This document shows positions 7,274 to 16,012 of a stretch of 22,399 bases of DNA, one piece after another. Source of the DNA: an uncultured Muribaculaceae bacterium. Lineage in GTDB: Bacteria > Bacteroidota > Bacteroidia > Bacteroidales > Muribaculaceae. The DNA lies in assembly GCA_934590135.1 (NCBI GenBank), contig CAKTOT010000027.1, positions 1 to 22,399 of the forward strand. The letters run 5' to 3'. Made by a program: the position numbers and the translations under genes. The notes below the pieces were generated by a model, which saw only the letters and a list, made by a program, of their open reading frames with translations, ran no database searches and had not been told where the DNA came from. Each line of letters opens with the position of its first letter. The stretch's first letter is position 1.

Positions 7274-7831
7274 ATGAATACGACAAAGACCATAATATCA
7301 GCCATAGCAATGTTATGTTGCGGTACAATGACATACGCACAAAACGCTACACCCGGCGACATTGCACCCACTCGCGTTCGCTTTGCATGGGGGGCAGACA
7401 TCAACGGCAGTGTTGACCTCAGCGAACACGACATGTCGTTACTGGGCATCGAAGCAATGTTCGGTCTTGAGTATCGATGGATACGTTTTCTCGGCATAGG
7501 AGCTCAAGCCGATGTCATGGTGAGCAATTCCTCCAGATCGTTTCCTCTAACGCTGAATTTCCGCACCGATTTCAGCGGCAGTCACCGTCGTCTGCTGTTT
7601 ATGGATATACGCGGCGGCATAGCACTCAACTACCTCAATGGCGACCGAAACGAAACCGACCCATATGTCAGCGGAGGCATAGGTGTCACCCTGGCACACA
7701 AATCAACTTATAGCGCACATTTTATTATCGGATACACATATCTGGGTCAAAAGCAGTGCTATTACGGCGAAAGACTACGCGATTGTCCCGGCATAAGTTA
7801 CGCCACCATTCGGTTCGGCGTCACATTTTGA
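7274..7831 (+). CDS. Small outer-membrane beta-barrel protein
   Basis: From ATG 7274 the protein is 185 residues. It has an N-terminal Sec signal peptide (hydrophobic ISAIAMLCCGTM, probable cleavage in TYA|Q near residue 22). The mature part has alternating hydrophobic and polar strands with many Gly and aromatic residues, such as GIEAMFGLEYRWIRFLGIGA, and ends in the aromatic residue expected of a barrel (IRFGVTF). This pattern fits a porin-like or OmpA-like small barrel of about eight strands; the ligand is unknown. The in-frame ATG at 7235 lies inside prmA and would spoil the signal peptide. It follows prmA by five bases and precedes an exported SGNH hydrolase by 44. Confidence 0.8.
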   Translation: MNTTKTIISAIAMLCCGTMTYAQNATPGDIAPTRVRFAWGADINGSVDLSEHDMSLLGIEAMFGLEYRWIRFLGIGAQADVMVSNSSRSFPLTLNFRTDFSGSHRRLLFMDIRGGIALNYLNGDRNETDPYVSGGIGVTLAHKSTYSAHFIIGYTYLGQKQCYYGERLRDCPGISYATIRFGVTF

Positions 7832-7875
7832 GATGCAAAGCGCTACAGCCTCATTCGTAAAACAATATAATTGCT

Positions 7876-9018
7876 ATGAAAAGATTATTAGCGACAATTA
7901 TAGCTGCAATAGCCGCGACTTCATGCATGTTCGCATCAGAAGGCATTCCGGAATTCATCAATACGGCTGCTGACAGCATTTCATTATCCACTGCCGATTC
8001 GCCTCAACGTGCCGCATGGAGGCACCTGGCTTCAAGACTTGATTCGCTGGAGCATCATACATCGTCCTCGGTGGTGCGTATACTTCACATCGGAGACTCA
8101 CACATTCAAGCCGAATTTGTCACCAATGCCCTGCGAGCAATGCTACAGGACACATATGGTAATGCCGGACGCGGATTGGTGTCGCCGTTACGTCTTGCCG
8201 GGACCAATCAGCCTGTAGACTATACAATTACCGCCACGGCTGCATCCGATTGGCGCAAGACGAGATTGCTGAAGTTGCCTTGGAATGCTACGCCAGGCGT
8301 AACGGGCATTGCAGCACAACCCATTCGTGCCACCACCGCGACCATTAAGGCTCTCGGATTAGGGCATAAAATCAAACAAGCCACTATACTAACAGCCAGT
8401 GGCGACAAAGCATATTCTTATACCTCACCACAAGACAGCATCAGCATCAATCTCAACGCAGATGAATCCTTGTATGGAGCTATACTCGAAAATGGTCAAC
8501 CGGGCGTACTATACTCTGCTATAGGCAACAATGGTGCCTGCTTCACCGACTATTTGCTCATCCCAGGATTCGTAAAAGGCACCGAAGTCTTTCATCCGGA
8601 TCTAATCGTTTTATCCATGGGCACCAACGAGGGATTCTCGTATATGACAGACACCGAGATACAGCGTTGCACCGCAGATCTTATTAGACTTCTTCGCAAT
8701 GCCCACCCCAATGCAGCGATGCTTGTGCTCACACCAATGGAGTGTCAGATTAATCGCAATCACGGATATCAACCATTGTCGCCCTATTATGACATCAACG
8801 AGCACGTGGCCGATGCGTCACGCCTTATTTCGGATGTAGCCAAGAGGCAAGGCATACCTATCTGGGATTTTTACTCTATCGCCGGAGGACATGGTGCATC
8901 CGACCGATGGATCAAGTCCGAACTTTTCAGCAGAGATCGCATACACCTCAATGCGGCCGGATACCGACTTCAAGCTCGCCTAATGTACTCGGCATTGCGT
9001 GCTGCCATCAGCAAGTAG
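7876..9018 (+). CDS. Exported SGNH/GDSL hydrolase
   Basis: The 380-residue protein starts with a signal sequence (MKRLLATIIAAIAATSC). Cys17 could be a lipidation site, although the preceding A-T-S is a weak lipobox; cleavage after FAS at 21 is the alternative. Catalytic blocks are visible: ILHIGDSHIQAE with nucleophile Ser75, a glycine block around AIGNNGACF, SMGTNEG near 247-253 with the oxyanion Asn, and DRIHLNAAGY with Asp354 and His357. The GDSH form with a following I-Q-A is typical of Bacteroidetes periplasmic esterases thought to act on acetylated glycans or peptidoglycan. The substrate here is inferred only. No O-acyltransferase gene, a common partner, is next to it. Confidence 0.88.
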   Translation: MKRLLATIIAAIAATSCMFASEGIPEFINTAADSISLSTADSPQRAAWRHLASRLDSLEHHTSSSVVRILHIGDSHIQAEFVTNALRAMLQDTYGNAGRGLVSPLRLAGTNQPVDYTITATAASDWRKTRLLKLPWNATPGVTGIAAQPIRATTATIKALGLGHKIKQATILTASGDKAYSYTSPQDSISINLNADESLYGAILENGQPGVLYSAIGNNGACFTDYLLIPGFVKGTEVFHPDLIVLSMGTNEGFSYMTDTEIQRCTADLIRLLRNAHPNAAMLVLTPMECQINRNHGYQPLSPYYDINEHVADASRLISDVAKRQGIPIWDFYSIAGGHGASDRWIKSELFSRDRIHLNAAGYRLQARLMYSALRAAISK

Positions 9019-9066
9019 CCAACGACACGCAAGGATACTATCTGCGTGTCGTTCCAGCCTACTTGC
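9011..9066 (+). terminator. Long imperfect hairpin at the end of the SGNH hydrolase gene
   Basis: AACGACACGCA (9021-9031) and TGCGTGTCGTT (9043-9053) are exact reverse complements around an 11-base loop. The outer arms GCAAGTAG (9011-9018) and CTACTTGC (9059-9066) continue the stem after a small internal loop. The left outer arm includes the stop codon. No U-run follows, so it may be a processing or stability element rather than an intrinsic terminator. Confidence 0.55.
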
Positions 9067-9093
9067 AAAGAGCCCAAGCATCTTTATTAAAAC

Positions 9094-9133
9094 GATTTAC
9101 CCTTGTCACAAACATCTGCGACAAGGGTAAATC
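9094..9133. repeat. Perfect 14-bp inverted repeat in convergent spacer
   Basis: GATTTACCCTTGTC (9094-9107) is the exact reverse complement of GACAAGGGTAAATC (9120-9133), with a 12-base loop. It lies between the ends of the SGNH gene and pfp. There is no following U-run on either strand. It may act as a weak bidirectional terminator or protect a 3' end. Confidence 0.6.
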
Positions 9134-9203
9134 ATATCTAACAACCCGTTTGGCATATAGATCTCCTGTTTCACAACTTCTCTTCAATTTTAGCCAATAG
9201 AGC

Positions 9204-9237
9204 AAAAAGGCGGAAACCCTGATAGGGGGTTTCCGCC
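9204..9237 (-). terminator. Intrinsic terminator of pfp
   Basis: GGCGGAAACCC (9209-9219) and GGGTTTCCGCC (9227-9237) form an 11-bp GC-rich stem with a 7-base loop. Read on the minus strand, the stem is followed at once by TTTTT (9208-9204), the form of a Rho-independent terminator for the pfp gene, which ends at 9318. Confidence 0.85.
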
Positions 9238-9317
9238 ATGCAAGCTGTTATAGGAAGAATTATAGGGGGGAATTGGAGCAAATCCTGCGGAAATGTCCGA
9301 GACCCTGTATTTTTTAG

Positions 9318-10967
9318 TTACTTTCCCTTGTGCTCGTACTGCAATGTAAGCGAGGGCTGGTCGCATACTTCAGCCGGACCGAAGTACTGGATGGGACCGG
9401 GATATACATAGCATGTATTGAGAGCCCAGTCGCGACGATGTGCGGCAAATTTGCGGAAAGGTGCGCCATCAAGTTTTACGAGAGCCTTTTGTATCACCGG
9501 CTTCATCTCTCCATGACGACGTTCCATATTCATCATCATCGTGATAGGTATACCGCCTGCAATCCATTGTACAGCCGGCTTAACCAGATTGCGAACGCTG
9601 GACATATACCCGGTTACACCGGCATTGATCAGGCATGCAGCATTGAAGCCCAAGGCGTAACAATAGTCTGCATCGAAGTTCGAGGGATCGGCGCAGCGTC
9701 CTTCGTATCCGAAGAAGTGATGAAGAGCTGAGAATTTGCCGTTGTACTTGCCTTCGGCACGCATTTGCTCAAGACGTTTGCCCACCATTTCGCTAAGCAG
9801 TTTTTCTGTCTCAATGAGCGAAACCTGAACGTTTCCGTGGGGATCGCGGTCCAAAGTCAACTGGCGTGCAACGCCTTCAGGTAGAGCCTCGTAAGTTTTT
9901 GCATTATCTGCACTGAGATGTTCGATAACCCATTGACGCTGGGCTTCACGATCAAGAGCCGCAAATGCCTTCTCTTCTTTGGCCAGAAGATCGTTAAGCT
10001 CTGCTATCAAGCGACCTACTGCGGGAATAAATTCGATAAGGCCTTCGGGGATAAGCACTGTTCCGAAATTGTTACCCTCTGCGGCACGTGCAGCCACAAC
10101 ATCAGCCAATTGGTTGACTACATCCTGCAAGGTGAGATTCTTGGCTTCTATTTCTTCGGAAATGATGCAAACGTTAGGCTGTGTCTGCAGCGCACATTCG
10201 AGTGCAATGTGACTGGCGCTACGTCCCATCAGTTTTATAAAATGCCAATACTTCTTGGCACTGTTGCAATCTCGCTGGATGTTGCCTATCACCTCACTGT
10301 ATACCTTGGTGGCGGTATCGAAACCGAAGGAAGTTTCAATCAAGTCGTTCTTAAGGTCACCATCAATGGTCTTGGGGCAGCCTAGAACCTGTACACCGGC
10401 ATCTACCTGCTTGTAATACTCGGCAAGTACAGCGGCATTGGTGTTGCTGTCATCGCCACCGATGATAACAAGTGCGGAGATTTTAAGTTCTTTGAGTATT
10501 TCAAGGCCACGATCAAACTGGTCTTTTGTCTCGAGCTTGGTACGTCCGCTGCCGATAATGTCAAAACCACCGGTATTTCGATACTCATCTATGATAGATG
10601 CGGTCAGCTCGATATACTTGTGCTCAACAAGTCCTCCGGGGCCCATAACAAAACCGAATAAGCGGCTATCGCGATGGATACGCTTGATTCCGTCAAACAA
10701 GCCGGAGATAACATTGTGTCCGCCGGGAGCCTGGCCACCGGAAAGTATAACACCTACATTGATGGGGCGACCCGGTGCCGGGTTGGAATTCTTCTCGAAA
10801 TGTAATTCCGGAAGTCCATAAGTCTGCGGGAAAAGTTTCTGGATATCTTCTTGATTGGCAACAGATTGTGTCGGTTTGCCAAAAACCGCTTTGACCGGAC
10901 CGGTCAAAGCAATGGGCAGTTTAGGTTGATAGCTTGCCCGGGCTTTCTGTAGCGCGCTCTTTTTCAT
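9318..10967 (-). CDS. pfp: Diphosphate--fructose-6-phosphate 1-phosphotransferase (PPi-PFK)
   Basis: The enzyme interconverts fructose 6-phosphate plus PPi and fructose 1,6-bisphosphate plus phosphate in glycolysis and gluconeogenesis. At 549 residues it belongs to the long PPi-dependent clade rather than the ~320-residue ATP form. Motifs are GGQAPGGHN (77-85), GGDDS (170-174) and PKTIDGD (198-204). The Asp in GGDD and the Lys in PKTIDGD are the residues that favour PPi over ATP. The substrate-binding MGRSASHIALE lies near 248-258. The start MKKSALQKARASYQPKL is typical of Bacteroidota homologues. It is a single-gene unit, with a -7 motif upstream and a strong terminator downstream. Confidence 0.95.
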   Translation of the reverse strand: MKKSALQKARASYQPKLPIALTGPVKAVFGKPTQSVANQEDIQKLFPQTYGLPELHFEKNSNPAPGRPINVGVILSGGQAPGGHNVISGLFDGIKRIHRDSRLFGFVMGPGGLVEHKYIELTASIIDEYRNTGGFDIIGSGRTKLETKDQFDRGLEILKELKISALVIIGGDDSNTNAAVLAEYYKQVDAGVQVLGCPKTIDGDLKNDLIETSFGFDTATKVYSEVIGNIQRDCNSAKKYWHFIKLMGRSASHIALECALQTQPNVCIISEEIEAKNLTLQDVVNQLADVVAARAAEGNNFGTVLIPEGLIEFIPAVGRLIAELNDLLAKEEKAFAALDREAQRQWVIEHLSADNAKTYEALPEGVARQLTLDRDPHGNVQVSLIETEKLLSEMVGKRLEQMRAEGKYNGKFSALHHFFGYEGRCADPSNFDADYCYALGFNAACLINAGVTGYMSSVRNLVKPAVQWIAGGIPITMMMNMERRHGEMKPVIQKALVKLDGAPFRKFAAHRRDWALNTCYVYPGPIQYFGPAEVCDQPSLTLQYEHKGK

Positions 10968-11011
10968 CTTTGAGGCTGTATTGTGATATGTGGTTGTAGA
11001 TATTAATATTC

Positions 11012-11019
11012 CAAAACTA
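11012..11019 (-). promoter_or_regulatory. Bacteroidota-type -7 element for pfp
   Basis: Minus-strand 11019-11012 reads TAGTTTTG, an exact TAnnTTTG match, and gives a leader of roughly 40 bases before ATG 10967. A TTTG lies 15 bases upstream on the same strand, shorter than the usual spacing. The rest of the 316-base divergent spacer (10968-11283) holds no gene. It contains a nested imperfect inverted repeat, GTTAAG/CTTAAC and TGACA/TGTCA, at 11152-11196. Confidence 0.5.
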
Positions 11020-11262
11020 CTTGGACGATATATTCAAATTGCTGTATTCTTTCACCTTAGCGTGGTATATTGTCAATCCACACATGGCATCGCCCATATT
11101 TTCTGCAAAGTAAACATATTTTCACCAAATATCAAATATCCACCAAGCCCCGTTAAGTTTTTTTGACAGTCACATTTTCACTTGTCAGCTCTTAACCCAA
11201 TCAACTTGCCTTTTGATATTATTAAATAAGGGTAAAGCGCCCATATTCTCATAAAAATTTGC

Positions 11263-11270
11263 TACATTTG
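11263..11270 (+). promoter_or_regulatory. Bacteroidota-type -7 element for the TPR gene
   Basis: TACATTTG matches TAnnTTTG exactly and ends only 13 bases before ATG 11284. The predicted transcript start near 11277 would leave a leader of about seven bases, which is nearly leaderless. No -33 TTTG is seen. Confidence 0.6.
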
Positions 11271-11283
11271 CACCCGACAAGCA

Positions 11284-13353
11284 ATGTACACGCATACACA
11301 AGCCATAAGACAGTATAATATCGGTATATGCCGTAGACTTCGTGCATATATCGTCCGACTTGTTATAATACTTGCTCTGGCATCTGCCCACACTCCCGCA
11401 TATGCACAAATCAACGCCGAACAGGCTGTCACAGTTGGCCGCAACAGTATGTATTTCGAAGATTATATGCTGGCCATACAATACTTCAACCGCGCCATCT
11501 CTGCCAAGCCCTACCTCGCACTGCCTTATTTCTATCGAGCAGTAGCCAAATTCAACCTCGAAGATTACCGCGGCGCCGCCGAAGACGCAGGACGTGCCAT
11601 CGAGCTTAACCCCTTTCTATCTGACGCATGGGAAGTTCGCGGTGTGGCTCGTCAGAACTATGACGACAATGCAGGTGCCGTTTCCGACTACGACCATGCG
11701 CTATCACTACTTCCGCGCAATCGTCAAATTATGTTCAACAAGGCTATGGCTCAAACCGCGCTGAAAGAATACGCAGCCGCTGATAGCACCTTTGGAGAAT
11801 TGCTCGAACACTACCCTCGATTCGAAAGCGCATACCTCGGGCGTGCTCGCGAACGCCTTGAAGCACCGAAAGCGGATACGCTGATGGCCATAAAAGATAT
11901 AGAAAGAGCCCTCGAAATTAATCCCAACAGCTTCAACGGCCACGCCATGGCCGCCGAATTGGCAATGCGCCGAGGCACCGCATACAACGACACGGCAATG
12001 TACCATCTCGAAAAGGCAATCAAACTGCGCCCGAATACTGCCGGACTATACATCAATCGTGCCTATCTGAAATACAATAACGATGACTATGACGGGGCCC
12101 TGGACGATTTCGATCACGCCATTGCGCTTGAACCATACAATACTATAGCTCTATTCAACCGCGGTCTACTTGAGACGGAAGTATCAGATTTCGATAAAGC
12201 TCGAGCCGACTTTGATCGTGTACTATCCCTTGAGCCGGACAATGTGCGAGCTCGATACCAACGGGCATATATCAACGGCCAACAACATCGATACGACAAG
12301 GCCATTGAAGACATTAATTATGTCATTGAGGCATTCCCCGATTTTCCTTCCGGACTATATATGCGTAGCGAGTTCTATCGACGAAGTGGAAATACGCAAC
12401 GTGCCGTTGCAGACTATAATCGCGCAGTAGCTCTCTCCCGCAAACTACGTCCCGATGCACAAGGCAAAGTCGAAAGCGACTATACTCCGGCAGAGCTTTC
12501 GGACGATGAAGTGGCTCGTCGACGCTTTGCCACGCTGCTTACCGTGGACCAGCAACAGCCTATAGATGCCGAATACAACAACCCGGACATCAGAGGCAAG
12601 GTGCAAGATCGAAACATCTCTATTGAGCCGCATGGGTGGGTGGAGATTTCGTACTATAACGCTCCCACCGAGCTGCAAACCACAACTTATTTCATGAAAG
12701 ACGTAGATATGCTCAACGCAACAGGTGCCTTGCGCTACAAAGTTATGGTAACATCCAATGTGCCCGGCAGCCTTGATGATACTATGACGCAACGTCATTT
12801 TACATCAATAGAGGACTACACCAGCTATATGGCGACACATACGCCGCGTGCCGTTGACTTTATAGGACGCGCCATGGACTACATGACACTACGAGACTAC
12901 GAAGCAGCAATCAAGGATCTCGACCGAGCTATCGCGCTCAAAGACGACTACGCTCTGGCTTATATGCTACGCGCCCAAGCACAACACCATAAATTGAGTC
13001 TACCGAACACCGATATGGATAATACCGATGCTACGGCTCGGGCGGCTATGAAGCGTGCAACCTATGACGAGATACTATCCGACTTGAACAATGCTCTCAG
13101 ACTTGACCCGAACAATGCTTTCGCTTGGTATGACAAGGCCTGCCTTTATATAGAATTAGAGCTTGACAACGAAGCATTAGATGCCATCAACCGCGCCATC
13201 GAGCTCAAAGACGACTTTGGCGAAGCATTCTTTAATCGAGGATACCTGTATATGCGCATAGGCAATACAAAGGCAGGCGCCGCAGACCTTGGCCGTGCAG
13301 GCGAGCTCGGAGTGCCGGGCGCATACAACCTGCTCAAGCGCCTGGCTCAATAA
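11284..13353 (+). CDS. Exported tetratricopeptide-repeat protein
   Basis: This 689-residue protein has an N-terminal hydrophobic segment with likely signal cleavage at AYA|Q near residue 41 (LVIILALASAHTPAYAQ), so it should be periplasmic. The mature part has two blocks of TPR units. The first, about residues 50-390, shows repeated patterns such as YFNRAISAKP, DAGRAIELNP, DFDHAIALEP and DFDRVLSLEP. The second, about 520-685, contains DLDRAIALKDDYALAY and AINRAIELKDDFGEAFFNRGY. Between them lies a different domain of about 120 residues (ISIEPHGWVEISYYNAPTEL onwards). TPR arrays serve as protein-binding scaffolds; the partner is unknown. The DUF4301 gene follows after 70 bases and may share the transcript. 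Confidence 0.9.
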   Translation: MYTHTQAIRQYNIGICRRLRAYIVRLVIILALASAHTPAYAQINAEQAVTVGRNSMYFEDYMLAIQYFNRAISAKPYLALPYFYRAVAKFNLEDYRGAAEDAGRAIELNPFLSDAWEVRGVARQNYDDNAGAVSDYDHALSLLPRNRQIMFNKAMAQTALKEYAAADSTFGELLEHYPRFESAYLGRARERLEAPKADTLMAIKDIERALEINPNSFNGHAMAAELAMRRGTAYNDTAMYHLEKAIKLRPNTAGLYINRAYLKYNNDDYDGALDDFDHAIALEPYNTIALFNRGLLETEVSDFDKARADFDRVLSLEPDNVRARYQRAYINGQQHRYDKAIEDINYVIEAFPDFPSGLYMRSEFYRRSGNTQRAVADYNRAVALSRKLRPDAQGKVESDYTPAELSDDEVARRRFATLLTVDQQQPIDAEYNNPDIRGKVQDRNISIEPHGWVEISYYNAPTELQTTTYFMKDVDMLNATGALRYKVMVTSNVPGSLDDTMTQRHFTSIEDYTSYMATHTPRAVDFIGRAMDYMTLRDYEAAIKDLDRAIALKDDYALAYMLRAQAQHHKLSLPNTDMDNTDATARAAMKRATYDEILSDLNNALRLDPNNAFAWYDKACLYIELELDNEALDAINRAIELKDDFGEAFFNRGYLYMRIGNTKAGAADLGRAGELGVPGAYNLLKRLAQ

Positions 13354-13423
13354 CATATATGATCGAAACAAATCCGAATAATCCCCAAGACCTATAAACC
13401 CTCTAAACATCCATTATTTTCAA

Positions 13424-14956
13424 ATGCTTACCTCGCAAGACCTTGAAGACCTGGCAAAACGCGGCATTACCGCCGAAGACTTCAATACACTCTTTGCTCG
13501 GTTCAAAACCGGGTTCCCATATCTACGACTCTCATCGTCTGCTACGGTAGACGGCGGAAGCATCATGCGTCTGTCGCCTGATCAAGAGCAACGAGCCATC
13601 GAACGCTGGCAGCAATACCTTGCATCCGACAACGCCGAGGTGACAAAATTCGTTCCCGCAAGCGGCGCTGCTTCTCGCATGTTTAAGGCTCTGTTCGCCT
13701 TTATAGACGGCGACAAAGATATCCCCGATGTAGAATCGCCTGTTCGCGCAATAATAGACAACCTTACCAAATTGCCGTTTATTGATGAATTGGATGGCAC
13801 CCTACGCCGCTTATATGGAGCAGATTCATCAACTCTATGCGCACAAGGTCGATACAAAGACATCATTAGCGCCATAGTCAGTGAAGAAGGCATGGGCTAT
13901 GGCTCGCTTCCCAAAGCACTGCTCACATTTCACCGCTATGCAGACGGCAGCACGCGCACCCCACTCGAAGAACAACTCGCCGAAGGAGCACAAACGGCTA
14001 CTGCCGGCGGATTTGTACGCCTGCACTTCACTGTATCTCATAACCACCGCGAGCTATTTGCTAATAAGATTAGCGCCGTAGCACCTGCTATGGCCGAAAA
14101 GTACAATGTATCCTACGACATTTCGATGTCTGAGCAAAAGCCCTCCACGGACACACCGGCTGCAAATGCAGACAACACTCCATTCCGCGATGCGCAAGGC
14201 CACATTGTTTTTCGTCCCGGAGGCCATGGCGCACTTATCGCCAACCTAAATGACATAGACAGCACTATCGTTTTTATCAAAAACATAGACAACGTCGTTC
14301 CCGACTCGCTTCGCACCCCCACGATACGCTACAAGCAGGTTATAGCCGGCGTGCTCATGCAAGCTCGCGATACTATTAACAAATACCTCGAGCAGTTGCG
14401 TAGCGGCAAGTACACCTCTGATGATTTGCATCAGATGATTGCCTATATGCATGATACGCTCAATATACGGCATAAGGGCATGGAGCAGCTTGACAACAAC
14501 GAATTAGCTCAATATATTCTAAAAAAATTAGATCGTCCGTTACGCGTATGCGGTATGGTGAAAAACCTTGGCGAACCTGGCGGCGGACCATATATCGCAT
14601 ACAGTGCCGACGATAGCACGGCGCCACAGATACTCGAGTCATCTCAGATAGATCAAAACGACCCGAATGCACGCGCAATGATGGCTACGGCTACGCACTT
14701 CAATCCCGTAGATCTGGTATGCTGCATCAAAGACGCAAATGGTCGTCGCTACGACCTAACGAAGCACGTCGATCCTGCCACCGGGTTTATTTCCGCTAAG
14801 TCACTTGACGGACGCGAGCTCAAAGCCATGGAGCTCCCGGGATTATGGAATGGTGCAATGAGCGATTGGAACACCATATTCGTCGAAGTACCCATCGAAA
14901 CATTCAACCCCGTCAAAACGGTCAATGACCTGCTACGCCCGCAACATCAGGCATAG
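13424..14956 (+). CDS. DUF4301 family protein
   Basis: The 510-residue protein matches the Bacteroidota family DUF4301 along its whole length. It starts MLTSQDLEDLAKRGITAEDF, then has FKTGFPYLRL (about 28-37) and the strongly conserved KFVPASGAASRMFKALF (about 76-92). HFTVSHNHRE (about 203-212), a FRPGGHGALIANLND stretch (about 263-277) and KNLGEPGGGPYIA (about 382-394) follow. The SGAASRM and GGHGAL segments look like phosphate- or sugar-nucleotide-binding turns, but the family function has not been established as far as I know. It has no signal peptide and should be cytoplasmic. A 12-bp hairpin lies just beyond its stop. Confidence 0.9.
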   Translation: MLTSQDLEDLAKRGITAEDFNTLFARFKTGFPYLRLSSSATVDGGSIMRLSPDQEQRAIERWQQYLASDNAEVTKFVPASGAASRMFKALFAFIDGDKDIPDVESPVRAIIDNLTKLPFIDELDGTLRRLYGADSSTLCAQGRYKDIISAIVSEEGMGYGSLPKALLTFHRYADGSTRTPLEEQLAEGAQTATAGGFVRLHFTVSHNHRELFANKISAVAPAMAEKYNVSYDISMSEQKPSTDTPAANADNTPFRDAQGHIVFRPGGHGALIANLNDIDSTIVFIKNIDNVVPDSLRTPTIRYKQVIAGVLMQARDTINKYLEQLRSGKYTSDDLHQMIAYMHDTLNIRHKGMEQLDNNELAQYILKKLDRPLRVCGMVKNLGEPGGGPYIAYSADDSTAPQILESSQIDQNDPNARAMMATATHFNPVDLVCCIKDANGRRYDLTKHVDPATGFISAKSLDGRELKAMELPGLWNGAMSDWNTIFVEVPIETFNPVKTVNDLLRPQHQA

Positions 14957-14976
14957 CAAATCCGCCTACAAATGCT

Positions 14977-15015
14977 CGGTCGCAATAGTATCGCATCGCG
15001 CTGCTATTGCGACCG
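14977..15015 (+). terminator. Hairpin after the DUF4301 gene
   Basis: CGGTCGCAATAG (14977-14988) and CTATTGCGACCG (15004-15015) are exact reverse complements with a 15-base loop, 21 bases after the DUF4301 stop. No clear U-run follows, so this is a likely 3'-end structure or weak terminator separating the gene from the PIG-L gene. Confidence 0.55.
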
Positions 15016-15069
15016 CTTAACTACTTATATCACAACACCATCGTTAGTTAAAACCATCCCGTATTATTC

Positions 15070-15810
15070 ATGAAACGCGCACATATCGTATTTACTTGCT
15101 TATTGTTGATTCTTTTCTCGGCGGTACCGACAGCTGCACAAAACATCGCACAAAGCAAATATAAGAAAGCACTCGTCATTGGCGCACACCCCGATGACCC
15201 GGAGACTATAGCCGGCGGCACAATGCTGGTTCTCAAGATACTTGGCTGCGAGGTGGTCAGCGTATATCTCACTGCAGGCGAAGCAGGCATTACAGGCAAA
15301 AACGCCTCGGAAGCTGCAGCTATACGCCATCATGAGAGCGCTGAAGCATGCCGCATAATGGGCATACGCCATATTTTTATGGACCAAGTGGACGGAAACA
15401 CCGAAATCACTCGGGAAAAGTATGCACAAATGAAAGAAGTCATTGAGCGCGAAAAACCGGATGTAGTTTTCACTCACTGGCCCATAGACTCACACCGCGA
15501 CCACCGCATATGTTCAATCTTGGTATACGATGCATGGCGTCAGCTCAATCATAGCTTCGACTTATACTACGCCGAGGCTATGTCAGGCCTGCAATCCCAA
15601 AACTTCGTTCCGACAGATTACGTGAACATAGACGCTGTAGTTGACAAAAAGCATGAAGCATGCCTATGCCATGTCAGTCAGGGAATGCCAGAGATATTAG
15701 ATAAATGGCATAAAGTGATGGAACGCTTTCGCGGACTCGAGTTTCACTGTAACGCGGCAGAGGCCTTTGTCAAACAACTCTGGACTTCAAGTGATATAAC
15801 AGGAAATTAG
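15070..15810 (+). CDS. Exported PIG-L family deacetylase
   Basis: PIG-L/LmbE-type enzymes are zinc hydrolases that remove acetyl groups from N-acetylglucosamine-containing compounds. This 246-residue protein has a signal peptide (hydrophobic VFTCLLLILFSAV, cleavage near TAA|Q at 23-24). The first metal motif is AHPDDPE (39-45, ligands His40 and Asp43) and the second is HWPIDSHRDHR (136-146, ligand His145). The T-A-G-E-A-G-I-T-G segment (68-76) is also typical. The signal peptide places it in the periplasm or at the outer surface, which suggests action on glycans or envelope sugars rather than on cytoplasmic thiols. The exact substrate is unknown. It stands between two hairpin- or promoter-containing spacers. 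Confidence 0.9.
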   Translation: MKRAHIVFTCLLLILFSAVPTAAQNIAQSKYKKALVIGAHPDDPETIAGGTMLVLKILGCEVVSVYLTAGEAGITGKNASEAAAIRHHESAEACRIMGIRHIFMDQVDGNTEITREKYAQMKEVIEREKPDVVFTHWPIDSHRDHRICSILVYDAWRQLNHSFDLYYAEAMSGLQSQNFVPTDYVNIDAVVDKKHEACLCHVSQGMPEILDKWHKVMERFRGLEFHCNAAEAFVKQLWTSSDITGN

Positions 15811-15898
15811 CACTGAAAACTACGTGTACACGGCAAAATCATTCCATCTGTCACTACGCACCTTTGTCACGCCACATATTGCGCCCAGAAAACTATAA

Positions 15899-15930
15899 TT
15901 TGTCGCATTGCAAAATAAGTCGTACCTTTG
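15899..15930 (+). promoter_or_regulatory. Full Bacteroidota promoter for the LysE-type gene
   Basis: TTTG (15899-15902) and TACCTTTG (15923-15930) are separated by 20 bases, matching the -33/-7 layout of Bacteroidota promoters. Transcription would start near 15937 and give a leader of about 76 bases before ATG 16013. A 10-bp palindrome, CGTGTACACG, lies upstream at 15823-15832. Confidence 0.7.
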
Positions 15931-16012
15931 CCAATATATATGCCCTCAAAAGCATATCAATATGCGGACATATGTTCCGTAAATGCAGAGATGCACAACG
16001 CATACCCTCAAC

